A stretch of 64,000 bases of DNA, from positions 13,468,291-13,532,290 of the forward strand of contig JAJLRJ010000009.1 in the NCBI GenBank assembly GCA_024195265.1, in the 5' to 3' direction. This document shows, in pieces, positions 46,080 to 59,600 of the stretch. The position numbers and the translations under genes were made by a program. Every line of letters begins with the position of its first letter. Position 1 is the first letter of the stretch. Origin of the DNA: Dendrophyllia cribrosa. Lineage: Eukaryota > Cnidaria > Anthozoa > Scleractinia > Dendrophylliidae. Under the pieces are notes generated by a model, which searched no databases, was not told the DNA's origin, and saw only the letters and a program-made list of their open reading frames with translations.

Positions 46080-49000
46080 ACCTATTTTCTTCGAAATAAA
46101 TACAGGAGCTAAAATCTGGATTTGCGCAAACCCCTCATTTCATATCGAGGCCCTCCTAGAAAAAATTGGTCCGTTATATTTGGCTCAAAATTTGCGAATC
46201 GACTTCCTTTGATATAATCTAGAACGTGACCAAGTTACAAAAAAATTCGTCGGAGCAGAAACACTGCAACAGAAATGCTGTCAACTTAGGAGATTATTTC
46301 CACCCGAGGTGAAATAAATATTTATTGCGCCTCAAAAAATAATAATCATAGACGCTCAACACCAAGAATATGTTGTATAGGCATGCGTTATACCTTACAG
46401 CAAGTTCGATTGCGAATGCTACAAACCATTAAAATTTACACACCCACACATGGCGAAAACGCGCTAAATATGTAATATTGCTCTCCTCTTAATTTTACCG
46501 AGATTATATATTATTTTGCTCCTAAAACATATAACGACAAGAAACTGGTAGTATTGGTACAACTTACGAACCGGTTTTGGTCACTCTAGGTGTTTTCCGT
46601 GTTCATAAACAACTTATCGAAACCGCGGCATTCGCCATATGGTCTTGCACGCAGATTTTAGGCTTCGTTGTTTTAATACGAATGGTAATTAAATTTGACA
46701 ATTCGTCAGGGGTGACCGAATTGACTTTACATTATGCTCGGACATACAATTGGCGAATGCTCTTTTGTTGCTTTCCTTCGTGTTTGCTTTTGTTCGATAT
46801 ATTTCGTAAAATGGCGCAAGTTGATGGAGAACGTGTAGTCTTTCTTTCAGATTGGTGAAAGGCACTTGTTAATTAACACTGAATGCAACGACATAAAACT
46901 TTCAAGGCTGTCGGTTACAGGCACGTCACGGGTAGACGGCATAGCGGAAACGTGCTAGAATCAATTAGCAGGGTTTTATGATCCCCTTCGGTTGATATCT
47001 AAATACTCCTCACTTTAGCTCCTCAATTTCGCATACCTTTTGAGTAGCACAACTTACCTTTGAATAACAGGTGTTGTTGCTGTTTTAAAGACTTCAGTCG
47101 GAGCTGTTAGTTAAAGCCGCACCCAAGCTATATACCACTCGAACACGAACGTAGTATAATCGATTCAGGAATGTCTGTTCACCACCCTTTTCTAAACCTC
47201 TGTTTTTATTGGTCCATCATATTGAATGCCTCTTTTGTTATTTATCCGGTAAGTTTTAAGTCGTGCCAAAAAATAAATTGAATGCCCTTAAACCGCCGTC
47301 AGTATACAATTAAACTGTAGTCAATATCGTTGATTGGTTTCCCGGGTTCATTGATTTTCTAAAGAATCTCCGTTGCGGGTCATAGTTTCGGGAGAACGAA
47401 ATAAAGTCTCCATATGCTTCCAGACAACGTGGCCACTTTTGCAGCGGGTTCGATGGTCGAAGTGCAATTCAGACTCCTTCCTTGTCTCTCTTTCATACGC
47501 TGTAGGGTAAAGGACTTAAAATCACTGAAATTAATTGCGAAAAAAGACACCATCAAAAGACAAGAAACAACACAAGGTAACGTTTTATTTAGCTTCGTAC
47601 CCTATTTATTAGTTTAATGTTTGATTATAATTATCAGTCGGAATTTTCCATACAAACTCATATAGTAAGCTTGGTCTTCCTGTGTTCACCGCAGGGTTAA
47701 GGGGAAAAAAACGCCCTAAACAGCGGGGATGCCAAAACTTCGCCGCTCTAATCTCCTCAGGTCAAATTAAAAAATGTCTACGTTTCTTGTACTAAACAAA
47801 ACGGGCCGACCTAGGCCCACTGAAGGACCCTATTGAATACTATATGCAGTCAAAACCGGTTCCATAGAGCAAGTACTGTCCACAAGAAATTAAACTAGAA
47901 TAGGCCATTTCCGAGTTGCCGTTAGCCTCTCTATCAAAGCGAGGCTAGGTGCGAAACCTTTCATATGAAAATGAGTTTTCATTTGCAAGTGAATAAAAAC
48001 TCGTTTTCATATGAAAGGTTGTGCACCTAGCCTCGCTTTGACGAGGCGTAACGTAACTCGGAAATGGCCTATTACCAAGAATGGATACTCCAAAATCAGG
48101 CGTACGATGAAGGACTGGAACCTATTCGTTCCACACTTCATGATCCGTTGACCTATGAATTTCGCGACTAAGCGAGAATATACGGGGAGTCCCAGTCCTT
48201 CATCAGATAACTAATTATAAAGTTTCTGTTGTTACGACCATGCTTCGTCTCCCCAGTCCAAAAAATTGGCCCTTGTTTAAGGCGGCTCCGTTGTTATTTC
48301 GGGCGCACTCGTCTATGACAAACTTTGTCCCATAACTTTTCCGGCTCTAAAGCGATCCTTCTAAAACTTTGCGGAAACTTACAGCTTTTATCTAGCAATA
48401 ATATGACAGAATTCGATTTTAATGGGATAAAATATATTTAGTGATAATCGGGCTTAAATCAGTGAACCCCACTTTTTGAACAAAATCACACCCTGTCAAA
48501 AATTTTGCTGTTATATTTGTGTTAAATTTCTGGAATCAGCTTACATTGACTTGATACATACCCTTACCAAGTTTCAGCAAAATCGTTGGAGCCAAAATGC
48601 GGAAGAATTAACGCCATCAAAATTTAGCCCTAAAATTCTCTTACAATTTTAAATACTTCATGCTCTTTGCCGGACTAAACAATCTACGAACCCAAATTTC
48701 TGGGAGAAGCCTTCCCAATGCTTGCTAAATCTGAATTATAAGCCGATTGCAAATCGTGTGAACCGTTAAAAAGTATTCACTATTCTGTAAATATCACAAA
48801 ATGCTCCAAAACCTGCTCAATTCTCCAACGCTACGTTTCCCATCATTTTTCGAAAATTATCCTGCAGTTTGGTGTCAAACTTCTTCCACATGAATTTCAA
48901 GATACTGCAATACTTTTACATCGATTGTTTTTTGTTTAGAAGGGCTTGCAATTGGAGAAATAGTTTTTGGGATTATAAGCTACTCCGCATCTGAACTCAG

Positions 49001-50016
49001 GCGAAGCTGACAAGCAGTTTTCAGAGTTTTGTTTATGAATACGAAATGAGCACGTGTGGAATTTATTCTAAGAATTCGCACCTTAGTTAGGGGGGCGTAC
49101 GTGATATGCGCGCGTAGTCAGCGTAGTCCCCGCATTTGAAAACATTGCACCCCATGGAAACTTCTAATGGAGCGTACATGCTCCCTCCCCTCCTGGGGTA
49201 ATTAGCGTGCATATTTCGTTCGCCCCCCTTATAAAGTGAACAGCGAACAGCGAACTGCCAATTTTTTCAAGTTGCAAACCATTTTCAGGCCATCCTTGCA
49301 ATCAGAGACGCTTGTTTATAGTTTCATTGTACTCGTAGAGTAATTTGGAACAAATCTGGGCCATACTTTTGTGGGGTTTCCATTTATGTAAATATGCCTT
49401 TTGGCTTTTCAATACAATAAAAACTGGTTACATAGCCTCTTTAAAAGCTTAAAAAAAATTCCCTAGAAAAAAGCACACAAAAAAATTGATAGCCAGATGT
49501 ATTTTGCTCGCGGACTGTATTTTTCGGTCAATTTAGAATACTCGTCTTGTTATCAAAACGGAAAAAAGGGAGATTGAACGGTCGAAGACTACCTCGGAAG
49601 CAGCCCATGAACCTAATCGGCTCAGAAAACTACGCCTGGCTTACATTACATGTAAGTTTCTCTACTACAACATTTACAATAATAAATACAAAATGTATCG
49701 ACAAGTCGCACATTACATATATACCTCTAACATGTCCACTGAGGGCGGATGCAACAGGAGCCGCAATGTTGTTGCAACATTAGCAGCTATATTCCGCACA
49801 ATGATGGAATTGCACGATGTGTCCAACCTTGAATTGTCGAGTGCAATGTTGTGGACACTGTAGTTGTAAAAAAAAGACAATCGCGTTTTGCTTCTGCACC
49901 ACTACGCGCAAACATTTTTTTAGGTGTGTCGACTATCGCGTAATCGTTTCAACATATTTTTTTTACCTTCTGGCTAAGCCAAAAGTAAAGGATAATTTTA
50001 AATCTACTTGATTTCA
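46080..50016. other. Intergenic, duplicate of 27615-31552
   Basis: No gene recognised. Includes the palindromic MITE at 47899-48073, the short TIR unit near 48106-48206 and the repeat relative at 49249-49444. Confidence 0.7.
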
Positions 50017-50098
50017 TTTATTAAAACAAACACACGCACACACACACACAAAAAAAAACGGTCAAAGTTAGACATTCCTCGATCTTTAAATCTTAATA

Positions 50099-50433
50099 TT
50101 AATCCATCCAAGGGCTCCAGACCCCACCAAAGTTGTTAGGATTGGCTTTCGGATCAAACGGTTTGTTTCTAGGGGGCACCATAGTCTTTCTATATTCCTC
50201 AAGCCACTGCAACATCTTGCTCACAACATCAGGTTGGTTCTTTGCTTGGTTGACGTATTCACAAGGGTCATCTTGGACATTAAACAAGCAAGGGCCTGCA
50301 TCTCTTGTGCACTCAGGCGGGGAACTGGGTGGCTTGCCACAAGTGACGACTGCATTTTTCAAGGCTGTGTCTCTGGAAGAGTGATTTGTGTTTTCAAGTC
50401 CGGGAGGAGCGTACCATCCACTCCAACTGGTAG
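50099..50433 (-). CDS. ARSB: Arylsulfatase exon 7 (last)
   Basis: Acceptor TTCCACAG|CT; codes [15 protein letters not shown], a [20 protein letters not shown] cysteine-rich stretch and [13 protein letters not shown], ending WSPWMD and TAA. The WY.PP and DDP.E landmarks are typical of the ARSB/I/J C-terminal domain. The correct frame differs from the first open frame after the acceptor, which would stop early. Confidence 0.88.
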
Positions 50434-50585
50434 CTGTGGAAGAGAAAGAGACACGCAGTATTTCAGCCGTGTAAAGGTAGTTTTAGCCTTATACGAATCA
50501 CAATAATACGTCCGATCTACAATAAGCGACAATATTGTTGACACATTTCTTCGGGACGAGACGCATTTCAGCCCCACACCTGTTA

Positions 50586-50618
<33 letters not shown>

Positions 50619-53600
50619 ACAATGTTGTGTGTCGTTTAGTCAGGTCTGTCGCTGCAATCCTACAACATTGGATGGGTGGACGGGGGTTAATGCGGCAGGA
50701 TGTAGTAAATGGAAAGATATAGTGATTAATATGGCACGAAAACCGTTTTTAGCATACAATGTGTCAACTACTTTTGTCGCCTATGTTAGGTTTGTGGCGG
50801 GTCAAGCAATAATGTTACCCTGGCCTTGATAAAGCTATGTTTTAGCTATTCATAATCGGTGCTTTTGCAGTGCGCGAGTCACCCGATAAATAACCACATT
50901 TTTCATCCACTCGTCATTGTACAACTGTGTTCAAGCAACTAGTAATTATGGAAGGAATCCGCGACTGCCCAGACAAAAGATATACAGCGATGTTGGGTGA
51001 AGTGTTCACTGCCACCAGGGGAGGGAGAGAGGGGCGAAAAGCGCTTCCTGCAGGCATTCCCGTCAAACTGCGAGATTTCACACTGTGCTACCTGATTTTA
51101 TAGCAGAATGTCGCAAAGGATCATGCACGACCCAGCTTACTGAGAAACACCCGGGATTAGGGATTAGATTATATATGCAGTAGTTATACAATGTTTTATT
51201 TTTCAGTTCATTCTGTATCTGTCTATCACAGAGATACAGTAGGATTTTCACCGTCATAAAATCAAAATCGTTTTAGCTTTTCTTACATATATTGACGAGC
51301 AGTTTCCAGTTCCCGAATCTGTAAGCGGCGGCTCCACTAAGAGGGTCGATGTTGTGAAGAATTTCCAGACGAGGGGAGTCGGTGGCATGTGAAAGAGTGT
51401 TCCACATGTCATACCCATCAACAGAGGACAGGTCATGAATGTCTCCTCCTGCTACGGTGTACAATGTAGGAAGCCAGTCGGTCACGTGCATTAGTTCCAT
51501 GCTCACTCGGCCTTTAGCGGAGAGCAGTGGACTGTGAATGAAGCCCGCACCACGGACACCTCCTGTTAAGGCAAGAAATGCCAGTTCAGCGTTTCACAAG
51601 ACTGAAGATGATGTTGCGTTTCAAGACTGAAGATGATGATGCGTTTCACAAGACTGAAGATGACTGAAGATGATAAGTGATGTAATGTGATTTTAACTTT
51701 TGAGTCTGTAGATGAAATTCTATAGTGTGACCATTCAGATGAAAGCTACTGAGCAGTATTTTCCTGTGGTGCTGTTTATTATGTGTTATAAAGGAGAAAG
51801 TGAACTTGGCGAACATATTGTAACATTATATTAATAGACTCAGTGATAAATATGCCTCTTCGATTGAAAAGAGGTGGCCTGTAAATTAAGGAACAAACGT
51901 TCTCACCTTCCCAAAGTGTGGCCTTGACGCCCCTCAGAGGGTAGTTACAAGCCGTGTTCATATCAAATCCTGCCGCAGGACCGCCATTATCCGTTGAGAA
52001 GACGATCACCGAATTGTTGTACAGACCACTGGCTTTAAGCGCATCAAGAACCTGAGAAGTACTGACACTATTTTTAAAATGAAGTGTTGGATTTAAAGGG
52101 ATAGAAACTGTGCCGCTGAAATATCGAAATTTTGCTTCACTAATTTTCATGTTTTATGTCAAATCCCATTAAAAATGACTCAATAGGCCTTTATCACGCG
52201 GCGCCCATGTTGATTCCCCGGAGAATAAAATGATTTGTTTTTGCCCGCCCAACCTCGTTTTCAACTTTTTCACTGCGGGGCTGGGCGGTGTAAATCTTTT
52301 GTTTTTATACAAAATGGCGGGGCGTGATAAAGGCCTATTGGATAATAAGATTCTATAGAGCACTTGTGCAACAAGTAGTAACATATTCTCACTACCTACA
52401 ATACACATGAATATACAATGAGATATGGGAGGGTGAAAATGGTCTCCAGATCCACCAGCTTGACCGCTTATCAAGCTTGTCCCTAAAGAAAACTCGCTTA
52501 AACGCTAGGTTATCCTCCCATTCTCCAAAATAAAAGTTAACGAGGAGAAGCTAGAGTAAAAAGTTATTAAGTAATGATCCGCATAAGAAGGATAGCGCTG
52601 AACGGCAATGCACGATGTAATTTGTTATTCTAATCCACGGTATATTCAGTTCAATGTAAATTGTATTTGCTTAGCTAGCCGTTCACCAGCCATTGCCAGA
52701 TTAGTGTACTAATGGCAAGGCGGGTTTCAATTTTGGAGCATTTTTGAAATTCGATACGTGCATGCAATTTAAAGTATAAAAAACATCTTTTAGTTGCCTC
52801 AAAACATTATATCTTTAGGTTATTGAATCAACGAACATTTGTGTGAAAAATAAGAATATAGGAGGTTTTCATTAAAATAAAATAGAAAAAAATAGGAAGT
52901 CCTCCGAAAATAGTAAATCAAAGGCTCCTAAGAGCCAACCCGTGAATAAGAAATGCTAACGCGTAACGCAATATTGCGGTAAGCTTATGTTTTCACACTG
53001 ACAAGGTTCAATATTTTTCTTAAAACTAAACGTAAGGATTTTTGACAAACGCAAAAAGAAAAATACAGTACATCACTTTTATGTTCAGTCCGAAGAAAAA
53101 GGGAAAAAAAAGAAGAAGAAAAGAAAAAAAAGGAGGTCCCGAGCGAGACTTGAACCTCGGGCCTTCCGGCTGTCATTCCGCGCGCTGATCCACTCGGCCA
53201 TCGTGATCACTGACTTAGAATAGCAAAGCTAATAAACTTGTGGCCCTCTATAAAACTACTCTAATTTACAGAAGTATAAAAATTACGAATTTAGATTTAA
53301 ATTGATAAAAATAGCACTAAAAAGTTCGAACTTGAATAGACAATAAAACTTAAACTAATTACTTTACATTATAAGAATAAGAAATCTAAAAACTACCATT
53401 TAAACATGCATTACGCATGCGTGTATTCACGGGTTAAAAATGGGAACTTGGCACCTAATATCTAAACGTTTTTTTTTTCTCAGTAGATGTCATCTTTGTT
53501 TCGTGATCTCTTTATTTTCCTACCTTTCCCACGCCCTGATCAAGTGACGAGACCATTGCAGCAAATATTCTTCTGTTTTCATCCTCAATGTTGGAAAACT

Positions 53601-56600
53601 TCTTGATTTCGTCCGGAGGCGCTTGAAGCGGCTGAATGTAGTTTGCACTATGCACTGCTTGGTACGGTAGATACAAAAACAGCGGTTGGGCGGGATCATG
53701 CTTCTGAATAACATCAACAGCTTTTTCTGTAAACAGCTCCGAACTGTACTGGCCCCATTCTGTCCAGACAGGCTGAAAGTGATATGGAATTTTATTATAT
53801 AAACACCAATGAAATACCAGGTGAGCTTTCGCGCGTAAACATCATATCTTCACACGTGAGAATAACATGTTATCTTCACACGTGAAAAGATCACCGCTGC
53901 TACTTTAGGACTACAAAAAAATATTAAAGTGAAATGGTTTGATTTCATTGGTGTTTATAAAATAAACAGAACATTACATGGCCGCTTGAAGATACGAAAT
54001 TTCTCTTCTCGTGTTGAAAAATATTTCACGAGTGAGCGCAGCACAACACTCGAAGAGAAATTTCGTATCTTCGCGCGGCCATGTAATATCCTCTATAAAT
54101 CAACAGTAAGAAGAGGAATTACCGTGTAGCACGAAATATTTGCGGGACTTTTATGTTGCGAATGGCGATTTTTTGTGTTTTGCGGGAACAATTGTTTGCG
54201 GTTCGAGATGACTGAAATCTCTGCTGGGAACTAATTTTTCCGATTTCCTGTTTTAGCAGCAGAACATTAACAAGGAAGGAAACGAGTTACGGTACGCTCT
54301 GCTTAGAGACATTTCACTGAATTCTATTAAATCTTCGAAGGTGTTACAGTACTGGACCTAAAGGACTGACGCAACAACAAAATCAAACTAAAAGCCTACC
54401 CCTGCCCCCTGTCCCCCTGCCCCCAAACTACTGCTTTTGTTTTACTTCATAGCAACTTTTTATCCGATTAAGTTGTATATTTGGTGGAATTTGGCGATAT
54501 AACAAAGAAATAATTAAGGTGAGCGAAATTTTGTTATTTTGGCAGGACAGTACCCTTAATAACTACCTCTGTATCATTATGTAAATCCAGTCCCCATCCA
54601 TCTGTTTCTCTGTTTGAATGATCCCAATAATCTTCCTTTCCACACCAATAACCGAAGAACGAATCAAACCCTCTCTTTGTTGGAGTGTACTCGGTTTTGA
54701 AGAATCCAAGGTGCCACTAAGCAAAAGCGAAAAAGTAAATAAGATGGCAAATCAGTTAACCGGTATAATGAACGATATGAATGGTTAACAACGTAAAATG
54801 TCCGATCAAAAGGGAGGTTTGAAAGGACACATGTCCTTCTAAGCAAGAAAAGTTATTTCCAGTACTGCCAAGTGAAACTTGTTAGTCACAGATGCAAGGA
54901 GAAGATTTGTTTGAGACGTCATGTTAAGAAGTCATTACAGTGTAACCCCAGTTAACCGATTACTCCATGGAGGAGCCCAAATCAAAAGTTTGACTCCTAA
55001 AAGAGACGACGAGCAACCGCCGTCATTTTAATATGGAAGTCCCTCGTCATTTTAATATGGGAGTCCCTCGAAGCTCACAGTTTTTCTCGAGCTTCGCTCT
55101 CGGAAAACTGTGCGCTTCTCGAAACAGATAATGTCCGTGGACAAATATCCGTTCATAGTTTCACACCAAATGATAATCATTGTCTATATTATACCGAGAA
55201 GGCGGCACCCGGCGATTGATCGCCACTTACTTTGTCCTATACAGGCCACTCCGAAAAATACCATAATACTCTTTAAAGTGTAGGTTTGGGTGGTGCTTGA
55301 TGTCGAGGCCTGATTTTTCCAATCTCTTTTGTTTTCAGCACGAACTGCACATGCTATGCTTCAACTTCTTAGCAATTTGCATACGGTGCACATTTGTATA
55401 CGAACACACAATGCTATGTGCTAATCTATGCTACAGATTTTTTTATTGGGATGTTCTTAAGCCGTTGACATTGTTTTTTTTTTGGGGGGGGATAAGGTAA
55501 GATGATTGACTTTAAAGGGTTTTTTAATGGTCTGATCACGTGAGTTACCAAATATGGTTGTGACTCATAAAATTTGATGGAACCATTAACAGAAAGAACG
55601 TGACCAAACATCATAGCCGAGGAAATTAAGAAACCGATTATATGACCTTTGGAACTCTTCCATAGCAACCACCTTGTAGTTAAGGTCCTCCCCGCTTAAA
55701 CGAGTTGCTCGAGTCCAGGCCTTCACAGTCTGTATTTTCCAAAAATGGCCGCCAAGCGTCCCCACGCGCAGATAGGGCAAAGCTTTTTTGGATTTGGACC
55801 AAGCAGACGGCATCAAAATTTAAGGCTAAAGGTACATGTACATGTATGTTTAGAATTTTATATGTCTTGAAATTGGAAAAAAAAAACTTTTCGATAGTCA
55901 TTTAAATTAAATATTTCGGCCAATTTTGCGTTCCTGTACATCTAACAGTGGAACAATTTTTCTTCCAAAGTGACCTTCCTCTAAAAATGTTTCAAACAAA
56001 TTGACAATAGTTGCTGCTGTAGTTGTTAAAAAATTATCATAAATTGTATAAAATTGATTACCCAGAATGCTGGAAATTGCATTCCTGAGCTTCCAGATTT
56101 CAAAATATTCTGGGATCTTTTGGTCTGATTGGATATCTATTAGTTCAACTATTAAACCTTGTTAACCCTTTAACTCCCAAGAGTGCCAAACATCAAAATT
56201 CAAGAAAAAACCCAAATTTCATTTTGTAAAATACTACAAAACAAATGGTACCATGCAAAAGTACTGCCAAAGAGGTTTCATTTGAATGGTCACACCATAG
56301 GCTTTTGTTCAGTCAGATTCAACAGTTAAAACTCTATTACAGTGAAAGGGTTATTTAAAAGCATAAATGTTAATACAATGTTTTTTTCTTGGCTACAAGT
56401 AGAAAACATAATTTGCTCAAGTAAAAAATATTACCATACGATGCATATTTTTTCTTCCTTTGCATCGGCCGAGAGCCCACCACGTGACCTGCAAAAAACT
56501 GCCTACAAATAGTTCTGCTCATGCGTACAACAGTGCAAAGTTGTTCTGCTGTGAATAATTGTTCTGCTCCCGTCCTCTGCAATGGCAGCCTGATATCTGC

Positions 56601-59600
56601 TCTGTTTTAGCAGTTATGAATATACATGTATCTGTTTTTCAATTTAATATATTAAATTGAAAAACAAACTCAGTGATCGAATGATCCATAAAACAATTAT
56701 TGCACTCGGCTATCACAAAATATTGTGATTGATCAAGGTCTCGCAGATCAATAAAATGTAATATTGATCTGCTTGACAATGACAAATCACGATATTTTGC
56801 TCAACCTTGTCCAATAATAATTTGATAACAATTATTCGACATACATGTAAGGTGGTTACAATACACCCTCAACCCTTCAGTTATACCAAACACCCTCTCA
56901 TGTTTGCATCTGAACTGGTAAGAATTTCTGCTCAGGTTCAGTTTTGGACCCAATATAATCCAAGTATGCATGACATATGAAAAAGAAATACAATAGAGTA
57001 CCGAAGTGTGACGTCACACTTGTGTGAAATTATGGGATTCGATTAGATATTCGGAAAGGGCATGACGAAAAATGCCCGCTTGCCAAAAATCAGCATCTTA
57101 TTGCAATTTGGGGGTGAGATATTGGCACCGTTATGCTCTGATGACTCCATACAAACCTTTCTAATTTTTGCCTTGGTTCATTACGTAACGAACCAAGGCA
57201 AAAATTAGAAAGGTTTGTATGGAGTCATCAGAGCATAACGGTGCCAATATCTCACCCCCAAATTGCAATAAGATGCTGATTTTTGGCAAGCGGGCATTTT
57301 TCGTCATGCCCTTTCCGAATATCTAATCAAATCCCATAATTTCACAAATTTAGTTTTTGTGACATCATCACTTCGGTACTCTATACAAAAGTCAACTCCA
57401 GGTACCTTTCCCACTGCATGTGTTGCATATCCCAGCTGTTTGAGATACTGTGGCAAAATAGTCTCATTCAAACTAAGTCCATATGGTTGAGCAGCTAGAA
57501 TAACACTGTGTTGCATACCTGAAAATAAATGCACACAATTAGGAACGTTGTCTTAATAGTAAGTACCAAGGAGCCAGTTAAAAGCTTCATGAGTCAACGA
57601 TATGATGTCAATAAGGGCAGGGTCCAGAGATTTTCCAACTACTATTATTAATTCTGACCCATGGCTTCTGTGATAGTTTAGACAAAGACGGCATTGCTAA
57701 AAATAAATTAAACTACTTTTTTTCCACTGTTTGAGGCTTCTTTTTTTTCTTTCCCCAGCTACTTAAAAAACTAGTGACAACATGCAAGTTGGACTTAAAA
57801 AGGTAGGTGGTAATTAATAAATTGAGCCATAGTCTCAGCTGCCATCATGTTTTTATTTTCCTTTAGACAAGGAACCTTCCTCTACATATGTCTATTCTCA
57901 GATCACTCAGTCTCAATCTTGTATGTACTTAGAATAAATGGATAATGCAAGCAACATGCCAAGGAGGCATTAACCTTAAGATGGACTAGCATTAATCTCA
58001 TCCAGGAGGAGTACACTACAGGTACATGTAAGTGAATAAGTACTTATAGAATACAACATGTATTTGTTTCAATTGAAGGGCTCCCTGCAATAACGTCCTC
58101 AGTGCGTTTTTGGAAAATTTTCACAGAAATCTTGGATTTTTGGCCTCCAAAGGGACTCACTTGCCAAAATTATGACTGGATCATGTACATATGACTGAAA
58201 GGATTTAATCCAGGTCAACAAATCTTCTATCGATCTTCAAACAGAATAATTTTTTATTTTGAAAAGATACATAGGGTGTCCTGGGAGCCATAGGGTGTCA
58301 TAGGGGCCCAAAACATTTTCTCAAAGATGTGGATTTTCTTCCCCATTTCGGAGCTGTTTTAAGTACCTTAACAATAATAAATCATTAACTTGACAAAACT
58401 GTGCTTTTAAAGGCCTAAAACATACAATTTTAGTGAAAGTTACCAAAAACACACTCAGGACGTTGTTGCAGGGAGCCCTTCCTATAAAGGCTGGACACTT
58501 TCAAATTTGTTCCAGCAATTTCTCTGAGACCCTTCATCCGATGGACTTCAAACTTTGTCTGACTTATTTTCCAGATAAGAGGTAATTGTCCATTAAAAAT
58601 CAGCAAAATCGGAGAAACATTTTTTTTTCCCATTTTTCCATACATTCCCTATAAAATTTAGAAGAAATGTATGGAAAAAATCGAGTTCCTTCGATTACCC
58701 TTATTTTTGGTGGAATGTTAGCTCTCGTCTAGAAAATAAGATTGGCAAAGTTTGAAGTCCATCGGATGAGAGGTCTAAGATAAATCGCTGGAACAAATTT
58801 TGAAAATATCCAGCCTTTTTATTTGAAAGCGCGTGACTGACAGAATACTGAAATTATTCAAAAATTGCTGTTTCTTCGCCACGGACTTGTGTTTAGACAA
58901 GTGTGGTAAAGCACTGTTGGTTTGTTTCACTCCTTTTAAACCACTCAAGTTGTTTGTTTCACTCGAAAAAAATGCAAGTTGTTACATAGTTTCACTACCG
59001 TTAAACCACTCAAGTTGTCCGTTTCACTCGAAAAAAACGCATGTTGTTAGTTTCACTGCCTTTAAAAAGAGTACCCAATAAAACAATTAAAAAAAAAAGT
59101 TGTTCCTTTCATCAATAAAACTAAAAAAAGCACTGCAGCGTGTTGTCTTTGTGTACTATATGCCGCTTGGGATTACTGTTATGAATACTGATCGAGTTAG
59201 ACATTTGAAGGGCTGGGTGCATAACCGTCTCATGTCGAACGTAAGGCCTTTTTTTGTTTATTCTCGCTTAGATTTGCCTCCTCTTTGGCATTTGAACTAC
59301 AAACTAATGGCAAAACATTGTTCAGAATTTGGTTTTTGAGAAATAACGTATGCAATAAAAGATAATTCCGTGTCTCCGCTCGAGAAAATGAATCCCTAAG
59401 TTTACCCACATTTCTCGATTTTATGCTGATTTTTCACTTCAGATGGCCAAGCTTCGGCCTGTATGCTAAATCCTGTTCAAGAAAAAAAAAAACAATCCCG
59501 AACCAAAGTTCATTCCCTCAAAGTTCATTCGCTCCATTTTATCGGCAATACTGGTCAGCCATGCTTAGTTTCGCACCATCTCCTTTGCGGACCTCCTAGG

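Larger units (their letters stand above)
33919..51893. repeat. Large duplicated block, copy 2 (18.0 kb)
   Basis: Collinear partner of 15517-33418. From 51894 the sequence continues into arylsulfatase exon 5, which copy 1 lacks. See the copy 1 entry and findings. Confidence 0.95.
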
